Origin: Proteobacteria bacterium UBA5122
Lineage (GTDB): Bacteria > Pseudomonadota > Gammaproteobacteria > Tenderiales > Tenderiaceae
Direction of reading: 5' to 3'
DNA: 64,000 nucleotides
Assembly: GCA_002415485.1 (NCBI GenBank)
Contig: DHYU01000080.1
Coordinates: forward strand, 17,187 to 81,186
The notes under the pieces are model-generated. The model was not told where the DNA came from, ran no database searches, and saw nothing but the letters and a program-made list of their open reading frames with translations. A program made the translations under genes and the position numbers. This document shows, piece by piece, positions 44,840 to 52,958 of the stretch; within the stretch, counting starts at the first letter, position 1; each line of letters opens with the position of its first letter.

Positions 44840-45234
44840 TCAAGCCGCAACCGACCTCCGGCATGCGCCACGTGGCGCTATTTGTGCCTGATCTGGAGGT
44901 GTGCGAGCAGTTTTATGTGGAGTTGTTGGGGATGCAGGTGGAGTGGCGTCCCGACCCCGACAATGTCTATCTGACCTCCGGTAACGACAACCTGGCCCTG
45001 CACCGGGCGCCTGCAGGCTATGATTTGTCGGGCGATCAGCGCCTAGATCATATCGGGTTCATCATTGATGAGATTGATCAAGTCAGTGTTTGGTTTGACT
45101 TTTTGCGTGGCCATGATGTCAAAATGAAGACCGAGCCGCGCACCCATCGCGATGGCGCCCGTAGTTTTTACTGCCTTGACCCGGCCGGAAATACGGTGCA
45201 GATGATTTATCACCCGCCGATCGTGAAAAAATAG
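44836..45234 (+). CDS. VOC (glyoxalase/dioxygenase) superfamily protein
   Basis: This 132-residue single VOC domain has the paired beta-alpha-beta modules: MRHVALFVPDLEVCEQFYVELLG (first part) and LDHIGFIIDEIDQVSVWFDFL. His, His/Glu metal ligands of the fold are placed in RHVAL, DHIGF and GNTVQMIY. Substrate is unknown. ATGA overlap with the OsmC-like gene suggests a joint detoxification role. Confidence 0.82.
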   Translation: MIKPQPTSGMRHVALFVPDLEVCEQFYVELLGMQVEWRPDPDNVYLTSGNDNLALHRAPAGYDLSGDQRLDHIGFIIDEIDQVSVWFDFLRGHDVKMKTEPRTHRDGARSFYCLDPAGNTVQMIYHPPIVKK

Positions 45235-45325
45235 CTCTACAATTTTCAGCAAATAGGCGATAATCCGCGCTTTTTCCCGTCCGCTTCCTGGGCGGGGTGG
45301 GTGTTGTGAGCTTGGAGGGCATTAG

Positions 45326-46135
45326 ATGGCCGGGCAAATGAGTAAGTTGAAGCTGCATGGGTTTAACAACCTGACCAAAACGCTGAGCTTCAATATTTAT
45401 GATGTTTGCTATGCGGTGACGCCGGAGCAGCGTGAGGCTTATATCGAGTATATCGATGAGGCCTACAATGCGGAGCGTTTGACGCAGATTTTGACCGATG
45501 TAACCAATATCATCGGTGCGAATATTTTGAACATTGCCCACCAGGACTATGATCCTCAGGGCGCCTCGGTGACCATTTTGGTCTCTGAAGAACCGATTGT
45601 GGCGGAAGAACTGTCTAATAGTGAGGCGCCAGGCCCGTTGCCGGAGTCTGTGGTTGGGCACTTGGACAAGAGCCATATCACTGTTCATACCTATCCCGAG
45701 AGCCATCCCGAAGGCGGCATCAGTACGTTCCGTGCCGACATTGATGTCTCCACCTGTGGTCGTATTTCGCCGCTGAAGGCCTTGAACTATCTGATCCATA
45801 AGTTTGAATCGGATATCGTGGTGATGGATTACCGTGTGCGTGGTTTTACGCGCGACACCAAGGGTAAGAAGCACTTTATCGACCACAAGATCAGCTCGAT
45901 TCAGAACTTCATCGCGCACGACACCAAGGAGAAGTTTCAAATGATTGACGTGAACGTCTATCAGGAGAACATCTTCCATACCAAGATGATGCTGAAGGAA
46001 TACGATCTGGCCAACTACCTGTTCGGCGTTAAGCCTGAAGAACTGACTGGCAAAGAGATCAAGGCGATCAATACCCAGCTGAAGCGTGAGATGGCCGAGA
46101 TCTTCTACGGTCGGAATCTGCGTCGCGGCCTCTAA
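45326..46135 (+). CDS. speD: S-adenosylmethionine decarboxylase proenzyme
   Basis: SpeD supplies the aminopropyl donor for spermidine. The 269-residue proenzyme is of the E. coli type; the pyruvoyl-forming serine is about Ser116 in LDKSHITVHTYPESHPEGG, where autocleavage occurs. STFRADIDVSTCGRISPLKA and VRGFTRDTKGKKHFIDH are further family segments. SpeE is not next to it. Confidence 0.94.
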   Translation: MAGQMSKLKLHGFNNLTKTLSFNIYDVCYAVTPEQREAYIEYIDEAYNAERLTQILTDVTNIIGANILNIAHQDYDPQGASVTILVSEEPIVAEELSNSEAPGPLPESVVGHLDKSHITVHTYPESHPEGGISTFRADIDVSTCGRISPLKALNYLIHKFESDIVVMDYRVRGFTRDTKGKKHFIDHKISSIQNFIAHDTKEKFQMIDVNVYQENIFHTKMMLKEYDLANYLFGVKPEELTGKEIKAINTQLKREMAEIFYGRNLRRGL

Positions 46136-46160
46136 GTCGTCGTCCTGAGTGTTTGTCACC

Positions 46161-46184
46161 AAAAAGCCCCAGCAGGGGCTTTTT
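46161..46184. terminator. Terminator after speD
   Basis: AAAAAGCCCC-AGCA-GGGGCTTTTT, a ten-base perfect stem with a four-base loop. Symmetric, so it may also end the convergent gene at 46249. Confidence 0.92.
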
Positions 46185-46248
46185 GCATTTTAGGGTGAAA
46201 AAAACCGCCCAAGATGGGCGGCAAAAGGGGGAGTTCGTTGAGGTGCCC

Positions 46249-46959
46249 TTAGGGCTGTTTGGCCCGGGGTAATGAACTGCCGGGGCGAGCGAGGTAGGCG
46301 AGCATTTCACCTTCCGCGCTGACATTGACGTACATTTCCCCTTCCCAGGCCAGTGTCTCACTGAGTGTTTGGAAGGCCTGATCATGGTTGGTGGCGGAGG
46401 CGGTGAGCATGCACATGCTGCTGGCGCATTCGAGCTCGCCAAGGGTGATATCTTGCGTGTTGCCAAGGCGATTTCGAACTTGGCTGGTGGCCTGCGGGCT
46501 CCATTCAGGATCGACGCCTTCAGAATAAAGTGTCTGTTCCAACAAGGTCTGTTGGGCTTGTTGTGTGAGCTGTTGTCGTGACTGAATCTCGGCTTCGCTG
46601 AGCTGAATAGCGGGTGGCTGCGCTAGGGCTTGTTGGTCCTGCAGATCAAGGCGTAAGGCCGCCAGCTCTGACTGAGTGGCCACCAGCGCCTGGGCCAGTG
46701 CCTGGATTTGGCTATCGCTATCGCCAGCGGGGAGAAGGCGGCTGAGATCGTACGCTGCGGCCTGGCGCTGTTCTTGTTCGGCGATTAGTTGATCTAAGCG
46801 GTTGGCTTTTGCGTTGAGTTCATTTTGTAGGGCGTGCAACTCCTGTGCATTGACGGCTGGCGCAGTCGGTACATTGGGCTGCGACATGGCGAGGTAAGCG
46901 CCGCCGACGAGCGCTAAGGCGCTGATGGTGCTGGCACTGATAAAAGGGATGGTTTTCAT
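46249..46959 (-). CDS. Membrane-anchored or secreted coiled-coil protein, unknown function
   Basis: From ATG 46959, with AGGAG upstream, the 236-residue protein starts with a signal or anchor (ISASTISALALVGGAYLAM), then a Gln/Ala/Leu-rich coiled coil (about 45-145; LHALQNELNAKANRLDQLI), and a compact C-terminal part with one Cys pair (GELECASSMCML) that may form a disulfide. The C-terminal part recalls small periplasmic domains but no family is recognised. It is probably co-transcribed with the gene upstream at 47020 (60 bases). Confidence 0.7.
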   Translation of the reverse strand: MKTIPFISASTISALALVGGAYLAMSQPNVPTAPAVNAQELHALQNELNAKANRLDQLIAEQEQRQAAAYDLSRLLPAGDSDSQIQALAQALVATQSELAALRLDLQDQQALAQPPAIQLSEAEIQSRQQLTQQAQQTLLEQTLYSEGVDPEWSPQATSQVRNRLGNTQDITLGELECASSMCMLTASATNHDQAFQTLSETLAWEGEMYVNVSAEGEMLAYLARPGSSLPRAKQP

Positions 46960-47019
46960 GATGGCTCCTGTGGCTAGGACCACCGCCCCTGTGTGGGGCG
47001 GTGGTGTAGTGATGGCCGC

Positions 47020-47526
47020 TTACTGACTGACCTGGTAGGTGACTAGGCCGGACTGGTTGCCGGAGTAGGTGGGGGGGACGTTACAGCTGAAATAAAGATG
47101 CGAAATGCTGTTGTCGCCCGCGAGACCGCCAGTGTTGAGGTGTTGTGTGCTGTTGCCTGAGCCGCTGGAGGTTCTGACGGGGGTCCCCCAAAAGCTTGCG
47201 GAACCATCGCTGTTGCGTGAATAACTGATGAGTTGGCACGAAACATTGGCGGAGTAGTGTCGGTCAACGGCGCGTATCCAGCTGCCTTCGACGGCTGCAT
47301 TGTGCAGAAAACCATCGAAGTCGGTGCGTTCGACCGGGCAGTCGACGCGCATCCATTGCGTGGCGGATGGATTGTAGATGGCGCTGGCGCTTAGTAACGG
47401 GGTTACATCGCCATTGGTCCATTTGACGCATTGAGAGGCTGGGCTGTTGGCGGCGCCTGCGTGGGCCTGGGCGCTGATGAGGGCTGTTGATGTGATGGCC
47501 AGTGCGGCCAAGGTTTTGCTGTACAT
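47020..47526 (-). CDS. Small secreted protein, unknown function
   Basis: The 168-residue product has a clear signal peptide (MYSKTLAALAITSTALISAQAHA) and a beta-rich mature part with four cysteines (SQCVKW, RVDCPVER, SCQLISY, FSCNVPP), suited to two disulfides. AAGGAGG lies just before the ATG. No known family is recognised. It and the following coiled-coil gene are inserted between speD and coq7, which are near neighbours in Pseudomonas. Confidence 0.7.
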   Translation of the reverse strand: MYSKTLAALAITSTALISAQAHAGAANSPASQCVKWTNGDVTPLLSASAIYNPSATQWMRVDCPVERTDFDGFLHNAAVEGSWIRAVDRHYSANVSCQLISYSRNSDGSASFWGTPVRTSSGSGNSTQHLNTGGLAGDNSISHLYFSCNVPPTYSGNQSGLVTYQVSQ

Positions 47527-47712
47527 GACGTACCTCCTTGTAATGGATATGGACTGTGTCCTGCTGTCGCCGTCCTGGCGAAATCTGCGGGACGGTGAAA
47601 GTATGGTTGCAGTTGGAGGTGTTGAGAATGATACGTGGGTGGAGAAGTGGTATAGCTTGAGGGCAACTAAAGTATCAGTGCCCGTGAAAAACAGCGGGAG
47701 TGTCGAGGGTGG

Positions 47713-48384
47713 CTAGATGCGGTAGGCGAGGCTGGTCATGATCTTGGAGGTGAGTCCCATCATCTTTTTGACAGGCGTCGGCAGCTCGGCGCCGCCGTGT
47801 TGCAGGGCGATGGTCGCGTGGTGGGCCTCATCTTCCTTCATTTGTTCGACGACGGCGCGACTCTTGGCGTCCTGCGCGGGCAGGCGTTCCAGGTGCTCGT
47901 CCAGGTGCTTGATGACCTGGTGTTCGGTCTCGGCGACAAAGCCGAGGCTCCATTTGTCACCCGCGATACCTGCTGCGGCGCCAATGGCGACGGAGCCGAA
48001 ATACCACAGCGGATTGAGCAGGCTGCGGTGGCTGTCGAGCGCCTTCAGACGTTGGTCGCACCATTCGAGGTGGTCGTTTTCTTCCATCGCGGCGCGTTCC
48101 ATCTTTTCGCGCACATCGGGTAGGCGGGCGGTGAGTGCCTGTCCTGTGTAGAGGCCCTGTGCCGACACTTCCCCTGCATGATTGACGCGCATCAGGCCCG
48201 CAGCATGTTTTTTCTCGGCCTCGGTCATCTCGGCTTCGGCGATATGCGCGGCCGGGTCCGGGCGCTCAGTCAATTGCGGCTGGCCGAACAGCGTGCGCAG
48301 CGCGTTGTCGAGGTTGGCGATGACCTTGTCGGCAGGCGTGTAGTGGCGCGTTGTCTGTGTGTTCTGTGTGTGCTGTATGCTCAT
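47713..48384 (-). CDS. coq7: Ubiquinone biosynthesis di-iron hydroxylase Coq7
   Basis: Coq7 hydroxylates demethoxyubiquinol, the last ring hydroxylation in ubiquinone synthesis. Di-iron ligands are in MRVNHAGEVSAQGLY, AMEENDHLEWC, ETEHQVIKHLDEHL and EDEAHHATIALQHGG. From ATG 48384 (MSIQHTQ) the enzyme has 223 residues; a TTG four codons earlier is in frame. It shows that the organism makes ubiquinone, a likely quinol partner for ACIII. Confidence 0.94.
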   Translation of the reverse strand: MSIQHTQNTQTTRHYTPADKVIANLDNALRTLFGQPQLTERPDPAAHIAEAEMTEAEKKHAAGLMRVNHAGEVSAQGLYTGQALTARLPDVREKMERAAMEENDHLEWCDQRLKALDSHRSLLNPLWYFGSVAIGAAAGIAGDKWSLGFVAETEHQVIKHLDEHLERLPAQDAKSRAVVEQMKEDEAHHATIALQHGGAELPTPVKKMMGLTSKIMTSLAYRI

Positions 48385-48418
48385 GGGCTTGAACAATACC
48401 GGACGCGTGGTGAATGAA

Positions 48419-49639
48419 TCAAGCCAGTTGTTGCGCCAGCAGGCGCACGGGGTGGATGACCTCGATGCGCTGTTTGTCCTGGCGCAGGCCAGCGGCGATG
48501 TGCAGTGCGCAGCCGATGTTGCTGCTGACGAGTAGGTCGGGCGCGGTCTGTCTGACGGCGGCGACCTTGTCGGCGCGCAGTGAGTCGGCCATCTCGGGGT
48601 GATCGATCATGTAGCTGCCAGCGGCGCCGCAGCAGAATTCATTGCCCGCCAGCGGCGTGACGTTTAATCCGGGGATGCGCGCCAACAATGCGTAAACCGG
48701 TGCGGTTTGTTTGAGCACGTTGCGCAGGCTGCACGGTTCGTGCACGGCGACGGTCTTGTTGAGTGGGCGCAGTGATTGCGAGGCTGGCCAGTCGATGCGA
48801 TTCAGAAACTGGCTGATATCTTCCACCGCCAGCGCGCCGCCAGCCTTTTGCGGGTACTCGCTGAGCTGGCTGCCACAGCCGCTGGCGCAGCTGATGACGG
48901 CCTCGATATTGAGGGCGCCGAAGGCTGCGAGATTCTGTTGCGCCAGCTGTTGCGCCTGGCTGTGTTGACCGCTGTGTTCATGCAGCGCGCCGCAGCAGGT
49001 CTGGGTCGTGGGTACGTGTACGCCGTAGCCGTAGGCATTGAGTACCTGGATGGCGGCATCGAGTGTGGCTTGATCAAACATGTCGCCGAAACAGCCGGTG
49101 AAGAGCGCGACGTCGCCGCGGGTTTCGCCGCGGGCGGGATAGTAGGCCTGCCAGTCGTGAGGGCGGTCGATGCTCGGTGCCAGTTGTTCAAACCGCTCGA
49201 GCCCCAGTGCGCGCGTGACGCCGAGGCCGCGGCCGATGGCGCGCAGGCCGGTGCGATCGCTCAGCCACAGTTTGTTGGCCTCGCTGCGCTGGCGTTTTTT
49301 GTCGATGGCGATGTCTTGCAGCGGGATGCGTTGTTCTTTGGCGAGCGGATTGGGGCCGAGGGCGCTGCGGGCGTCATCCATCAGACTGCCGAAGGCGACG
49401 CCCGACGGGCAGACGTTTTCGCAGGCGCGGCAGAGCAGGCAGTTGTCGAGATGCCCGCGCAGGGTGGTGTCGATCTCCAGACGGCCGCTGTTCATGGCCT
49501 GGATCAGCGAGATGCGGCCGCGGGGTGATTCGGCCTCGCTGCCGGTCTTGCGGTAGGTGGGGCAGTGCGGCAGACAGAGGCCGCACATCACGCAGCGGTC
49601 TGCCTTGCGTTTGATGGAGTGTTTGAGTTCTGGATTCAA
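48419..49639 (-). CDS. glcF: Glycolate oxidase iron-sulfur subunit GlcF
   Basis: The 406-residue protein has two 4Fe-4S motifs near the N-terminus (CVMCGLCLPHCPTYR and CLLCRACENVCPSG) and two CCG domains (CCGALHEHSG and CCGAAGSYMIDHPE). This is the GlcF pattern; GlcD and GlcE flavin subunits are not adjacent. Glycolate oxidation follows the Gph step encoded at 26.9 kb. It lies after coq7 with 34 bases between. Confidence 0.9.
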   Translation of the reverse strand: MNPELKHSIKRKADRCVMCGLCLPHCPTYRKTGSEAESPRGRISLIQAMNSGRLEIDTTLRGHLDNCLLCRACENVCPSGVAFGSLMDDARSALGPNPLAKEQRIPLQDIAIDKKRQRSEANKLWLSDRTGLRAIGRGLGVTRALGLERFEQLAPSIDRPHDWQAYYPARGETRGDVALFTGCFGDMFDQATLDAAIQVLNAYGYGVHVPTTQTCCGALHEHSGQHSQAQQLAQQNLAAFGALNIEAVISCASGCGSQLSEYPQKAGGALAVEDISQFLNRIDWPASQSLRPLNKTVAVHEPCSLRNVLKQTAPVYALLARIPGLNVTPLAGNEFCCGAAGSYMIDHPEMADSLRADKVAAVRQTAPDLLVSSNIGCALHIAAGLRQDKQRIEVIHPVRLLAQQLA

Positions 49640-49740
49640 TGTTTGGTGTTCGCTAGTCGGTTATGGGCGCATATTCACCCAGGGATTCGTTTATTATACG
49701 CGCTTGCATTTTTTGGGCGTGTGGTTTGAGTGAGGGGCTT

Positions 49741-50049
49741 ATGTCTTATTTTGAGAAACATGTGTTTTTCTGTACCAATCAGCGTGAGGATGGCAAGGCG
49801 TGTTGCCAGGATCATGGGGCGCAGGCGCTGCGTGATTATGCCAAGCAACGTGTTAAGGCCTTGGACCTACGCGGCAAGGGCAAGGTGCGGATCAATAGCG
49901 CGGGCTGCCTGGATCGTTGCGGCGAGGGGCCGGTGATCGTCGTCTACCCGGAGGGGGTTTGGTACACCTACGTCGACAAAGAAGACATCGATGAGATCAT
50001 CGAAGAGCACGTGGTCCATGGTCGTGTGGTGGAGCGGTTGAAGATTTAG
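49741..50049 (+). CDS. Thioredoxin-like [2Fe-2S] ferredoxin
   Basis: From ATG 49741 the 102-residue protein begins SYFEKHVFFCTNQREDG and has four cysteines in the arrangement C...CC...CLDRC (RINSAGCLDRCGEGP), the pattern of thioredoxin-fold [2Fe-2S] ferredoxins. These act as small electron carriers of unknown partner. An ABC exporter follows after two bases, so the three genes may form an operon. An open upstream extension to 49663 lacks a ribosome site. Confidence 0.85.
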   Translation: MSYFEKHVFFCTNQREDGKACCQDHGAQALRDYAKQRVKALDLRGKGKVRINSAGCLDRCGEGPVIVVYPEGVWYTYVDKEDIDEIIEEHVVHGRVVERLKI

Positions 50050-50051
50050 TC

Positions 50052-50969
50052 ATGCACCCGATTGTGTCGGTGCGCGGTTTGCGCAAGGTGTACGGCGAGC
50101 GTGCCGTGGTGGATGGCGTTGATCTGCAGGTGCGGCCCGGCGAATGTTTTGGGCTGCTCGGGCCGAATGGTGCCGGTAAGACCACGACGCTGCGCATGAT
50201 GCTCGGCCTGACGCCGCCGACCGCCGGCGAGCTGGAGGTGTTGGGTTTTGCGGTGCCGGCGCAGGTGCAGAAGATGCATGAGCGACTCGGTATCGTGCCG
50301 CAGGCGGATAATCTCGATCCGGATTTTACGGTAACGGAGAATCTGCGTGTCTATGCCGGGTATTTCGGTATCAAAAAACGCGAGTTTCTGCAGCGTCTGC
50401 CCGCGTTGTTGGAGTTTGCTCAGTTGGAGCACAAGGCCGACGCGACGATCTCGTCGTTGTCGGGCGGCATGAAACGACGACTGACGATTGCGCGCGCGCT
50501 GGTCAATGCCCCGGATCTGGTGGTGTTGGATGAGCCGACCACGGGGCTGGACCCTCAGGCGCGTCAGCTGATCTGGCGGCGCCTGCGTCTGTTGCTGGCG
50601 CGGGGGCGGACGCTGATCCTGACGACACATTATATGGAAGAGGCCGAACGGCTGTGTGACCGCGTGGCGATCATGGATGTGGGGCGCATCCTGGTGGTGG
50701 GCAGTCCGGCGGAGTTGATGCGTGATCACATCGAGCGTGAGGTGGTGGAGGTGTACGGTCCCGGTGTCGAAGATTGGGGGCGGGCGCATGCGGCAGGCAA
50801 GGCGGCGCGTACCGAGTTGGTCGGCGAGACCCTGTTTTGTTACGCCGAAGACGAGGCGCCATTAGTGGCATCGTTGCGTGAGCACCCTCAGCTGCGCTTT
50901 TTGCATCGCCGGGCCAATCTTGAGGATGTGTTTCTCAAGTTGACCGGCAAGGAATTGCGTGATGACTAG
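50052..50969 (+). CDS. ABC-2 type exporter ATP-binding protein (NodI-like)
   Basis: The 305-residue ATPase has Walker A GPNGAGKTT, signature LSGGMKRR, Walker B LVVLDEPTTGLDPQAR and the H-loop LTTHYMEEAERLCDR. The C-terminal DrrA-like region and paired permease match the NodI/NodJ group. Substrate is unknown; the Nod name reflects sequence likeness only. It overlaps the permease by eight bases. Confidence 0.9.
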   Translation: MHPIVSVRGLRKVYGERAVVDGVDLQVRPGECFGLLGPNGAGKTTTLRMMLGLTPPTAGELEVLGFAVPAQVQKMHERLGIVPQADNLDPDFTVTENLRVYAGYFGIKKREFLQRLPALLEFAQLEHKADATISSLSGGMKRRLTIARALVNAPDLVVLDEPTTGLDPQARQLIWRRLRLLLARGRTLILTTHYMEEAERLCDRVAIMDVGRILVVGSPAELMRDHIEREVVEVYGPGVEDWGRAHAAGKAARTELVGETLFCYAEDEAPLVASLREHPQLRFLHRRANLEDVFLKLTGKELRDD

Positions 50970-51747
50970 TGGTTGCTGGCAATGGCCGCGGCCGAGTCAG
51001 CGGGCGCTGGCCGTGTGGCGGCGCAATGTGCTGGTGTGGCGCAAGCTGATGGCGCCGTCGTTGGTCGGCAATTTCGGCGAGCCCCTGCTCTATTTATTGG
51101 CGTTGGGCTACGGTCTGGGCGGATTTGTTGGCCAGGTGGACGGCATGGATTATGTGGTCTTTCTGGCGGCGGGTATTGTCTGTACCAGCGCGATGAACAC
51201 GGCCTCCTATGAATGCCTCTATTCGGCGTACACACGGATGACGGTGCAGGAGACCTGGGCCGCGATGCTGTCGGCGCCCTTGAGTCTCGATGATATTGTC
51301 TGTGGCGAGATCCTGTGGGCGGGCACGAAGGCGTTGATCAATTCCAGCGCGGTATTGCTGGTGGCGACGGCGCTTGGCTTGGTGGCCGATTGGCAGGCCT
51401 TGTGGGTGCTACCATTGGCCCTGCTGTTGGGCTGTTGTTTTGGTGCCATGGCGCTGGTGGTGACAGCGATGTCGCCGGGGTATGACTTTTTCTTATATTA
51501 TTTCACGCTGGTGGTGACGCCGATGTTCCTGCTCAGTGGGGTGTTTTTTCCGCTAACGGGCGTGCCGGACTGGGTGCAGATGGGGGCTCAGCTGTTGCCC
51601 CTGGCGCATGGCGTGGAGCTCGTGCGACCGCTGATGACTGGGCAGGTGCTCGACGGCGCGCTGTTGCATCTATCGGTGTTGTTTGGGTATATGGTCTTGG
51701 CGAGCTGGGTGTCGTTGATTTTGGTGCGTCGCAGGCTGCTGCGCTGA
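50962..51747 (+). CDS. ABC-2 type exporter permease (NodJ-like)
   Basis: The 261-residue protein has six membrane helices and the ABC-2 permease signature (FLLSGVFFPLTGVPDWVQ, LPLAHGVELVRPLM). It starts at ATG 50962 inside the end of the ATPase gene (GTG 50959 is also possible). Together they form a half-size exporter pair for lipid-linked or hydrophobic substrates in this family. Confidence 0.9.
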   Translation: MTSGCWQWPRPSQRALAVWRRNVLVWRKLMAPSLVGNFGEPLLYLLALGYGLGGFVGQVDGMDYVVFLAAGIVCTSAMNTASYECLYSAYTRMTVQETWAAMLSAPLSLDDIVCGEILWAGTKALINSSAVLLVATALGLVADWQALWVLPLALLLGCCFGAMALVVTAMSPGYDFFLYYFTLVVTPMFLLSGVFFPLTGVPDWVQMGAQLLPLAHGVELVRPLMTGQVLDGALLHLSVLFGYMVLASWVSLILVRRRLLR

Positions 51748-51775
51748 GACGCTAACAATAAAAGGCAATTAGGCC

Positions 51776-51804
51776 TTGTTTCGTGCAAAACCTTCGTGTA
51801 AGAT
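51776..51804 (+). promoter_or_regulatory. Sigma-70 promoter of rplM-rpsI
   Basis: TTGTTT (51776-51781) and TAAGAT (51799-51804) are separated by exactly 17 bases, and the start site would fall about 35 bases before the rplM ATG, a fitting place for a ribosomal-protein promoter. Confidence 0.62.
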
Positions 51805-51846
51805 TCGCCGTCTTTCTGAGCAGATCTACTGATTTAGGATTGATCG

Positions 51847-52275
51847 ATGAAAACGTTTAGTGCAAAACCGGCCGAAGTGAAGCGCGATTGGTTCGTCGTT
51901 GACGCCGACGGCAAAACTTTGGGTCGCCTGGCGACTGAAATCGCAAGACGCCTGCGTGGCAAACATAAGGCTGAGTATACGCCTCACGTAGATACTGGCG
52001 ATTATATTGTTGTGGTTAACGCGGAAAAGGTCGCGGTAACTGGCAACAAAGCTAAAGATAAGATGTATTACCGCCACACCGGTTACATCGGTAACATGAA
52101 ATCTGCGAGCTTCGAAAAAATGATCGATCGCAAACCAGAGAAGGTTATCGAATTGGCCGTTAAAGGCATGCTGCCCAAGAATCCTTTGGGCCGCGCTATG
52201 GCGAAGAAGATGAAGATCTATGCAGGTCCGGATCATCAGCACGCCGCGCAGCAGCCGAAGGCGCTGGAAATTTAA
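51847..52275 (+). CDS. rplM: Large ribosomal subunit protein L13
   Basis: The 142-residue protein matches uL13 over its full length: MKTFSAKPAEVKRDWFVVDA, GKTLGRLATEIARRLRGKHK and GMLPKNPLGRAMAKKMKIYAG (shown in part). L13 is an early assembly protein of the 50S subunit. rpsI follows after 22 bases in the universal order. Confidence 0.98.
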   Translation: MKTFSAKPAEVKRDWFVVDADGKTLGRLATEIARRLRGKHKAEYTPHVDTGDYIVVVNAEKVAVTGNKAKDKMYYRHTGYIGNMKSASFEKMIDRKPEKVIELAVKGMLPKNPLGRAMAKKMKIYAGPDHQHAAQQPKALEI

Positions 52276-52297
52276 TTAATTACGGGAATTGCTTAGC

Positions 52298-52690
52298 ATG
52301 GCAGAGATGAATCAATTGAGCACTGGCCGCCGCAAAACTGCAGCTGCACGTGTTTACATTAAAGCAGGCAGTGGTAACATCACTGTTAACAAGCGTGGTC
52401 TGGATCAGTATTTTGGTCGTCAAACCTCTCGCATGATTGTGCGTCAACCGCTGGAAGCGGCTGATCTCCTCAGCAAGCTGGATGTGTTTGTCACTGTTAA
52501 AGGTGGCGGCTCAAACGGTCAAGCGGGTGCGATTCGTCACGGTCTGGCGCGTGCATTGGTTGAGTATGATGAAGGTTTGCGTAGTACCATGCGTCGTGCA
52601 GGCTTCCTGACTCGCGATGCCCGTGAGGTTGAGCGTAAGAAGATCGGTCTGCACAAGGCGCGTAAGCGTCCTCAGTTCTCGAAGCGTTAA
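52298..52690 (+). CDS. rpsI: Small ribosomal subunit protein S9
   Basis: The 130-residue product matches uS9: STGRRKTAAARVYIKAGSG, GGGSNGQAGAIRHGLARAL and the basic end LHKARKRPQFSKR whose tail reaches the P-site tRNA. ATG 52298 (MAEMNQ) gives the same length as E. coli S9. In Pseudomonas and others petABC-sspA follows; here a terminator and a porin follow. Confidence 0.98.
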   Translation: MAEMNQLSTGRRKTAAARVYIKAGSGNITVNKRGLDQYFGRQTSRMIVRQPLEAADLLSKLDVFVTVKGGGSNGQAGAIRHGLARALVEYDEGLRSTMRRAGFLTRDAREVERKKIGLHKARKRPQFSKR

Positions 52691-52715
52691 TTTCGCAGTC
52701 GAGATCGATATACAG

Positions 52716-52746
52716 AAAGCCAGGTGCGCAAGCCCCTGGCTTTTTT
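52716..52746 (+). terminator. Terminator after rpsI
   Basis: AAAGCCAGG (52716-52724) pairs with CCTGGCTTT (52735-52743) across a ten-base loop, followed by a T run. Confidence 0.82.
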
Positions 52747-52871
52747 GCTTTATGGGTCTGGGTTGGCGGAAAAAAGGTTTGTGGGTTGGGCTAAAGGGGT
52801 GTGTGTTGTATTTTTGTTACGCTTTTAAAGATTGACTCATAAGGTCAATTATATTTTTTTGATAAAAAGCA

Positions 52872-52900
52872 TTGATTTTGTTTGTGGGGTGTTGTAGTTT
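52872..52900 (+). promoter_or_regulatory. Possible porin promoter
   Basis: TTGATT (52872-52877) and TAGTTT (52895-52900) are 17 bases apart and lie 59 bases before the porin start. A nearby inverted repeat, ATTGAC (52831) and GTCAAT (52844), could be a regulator site. Sequence match to consensus is only fair. Confidence 0.35.
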
Positions 52901-52958
52901 TCTCTCGTGGTATGACTTTTTCACAACACATATACAATAACTCAGGAGAGTTTCTACT

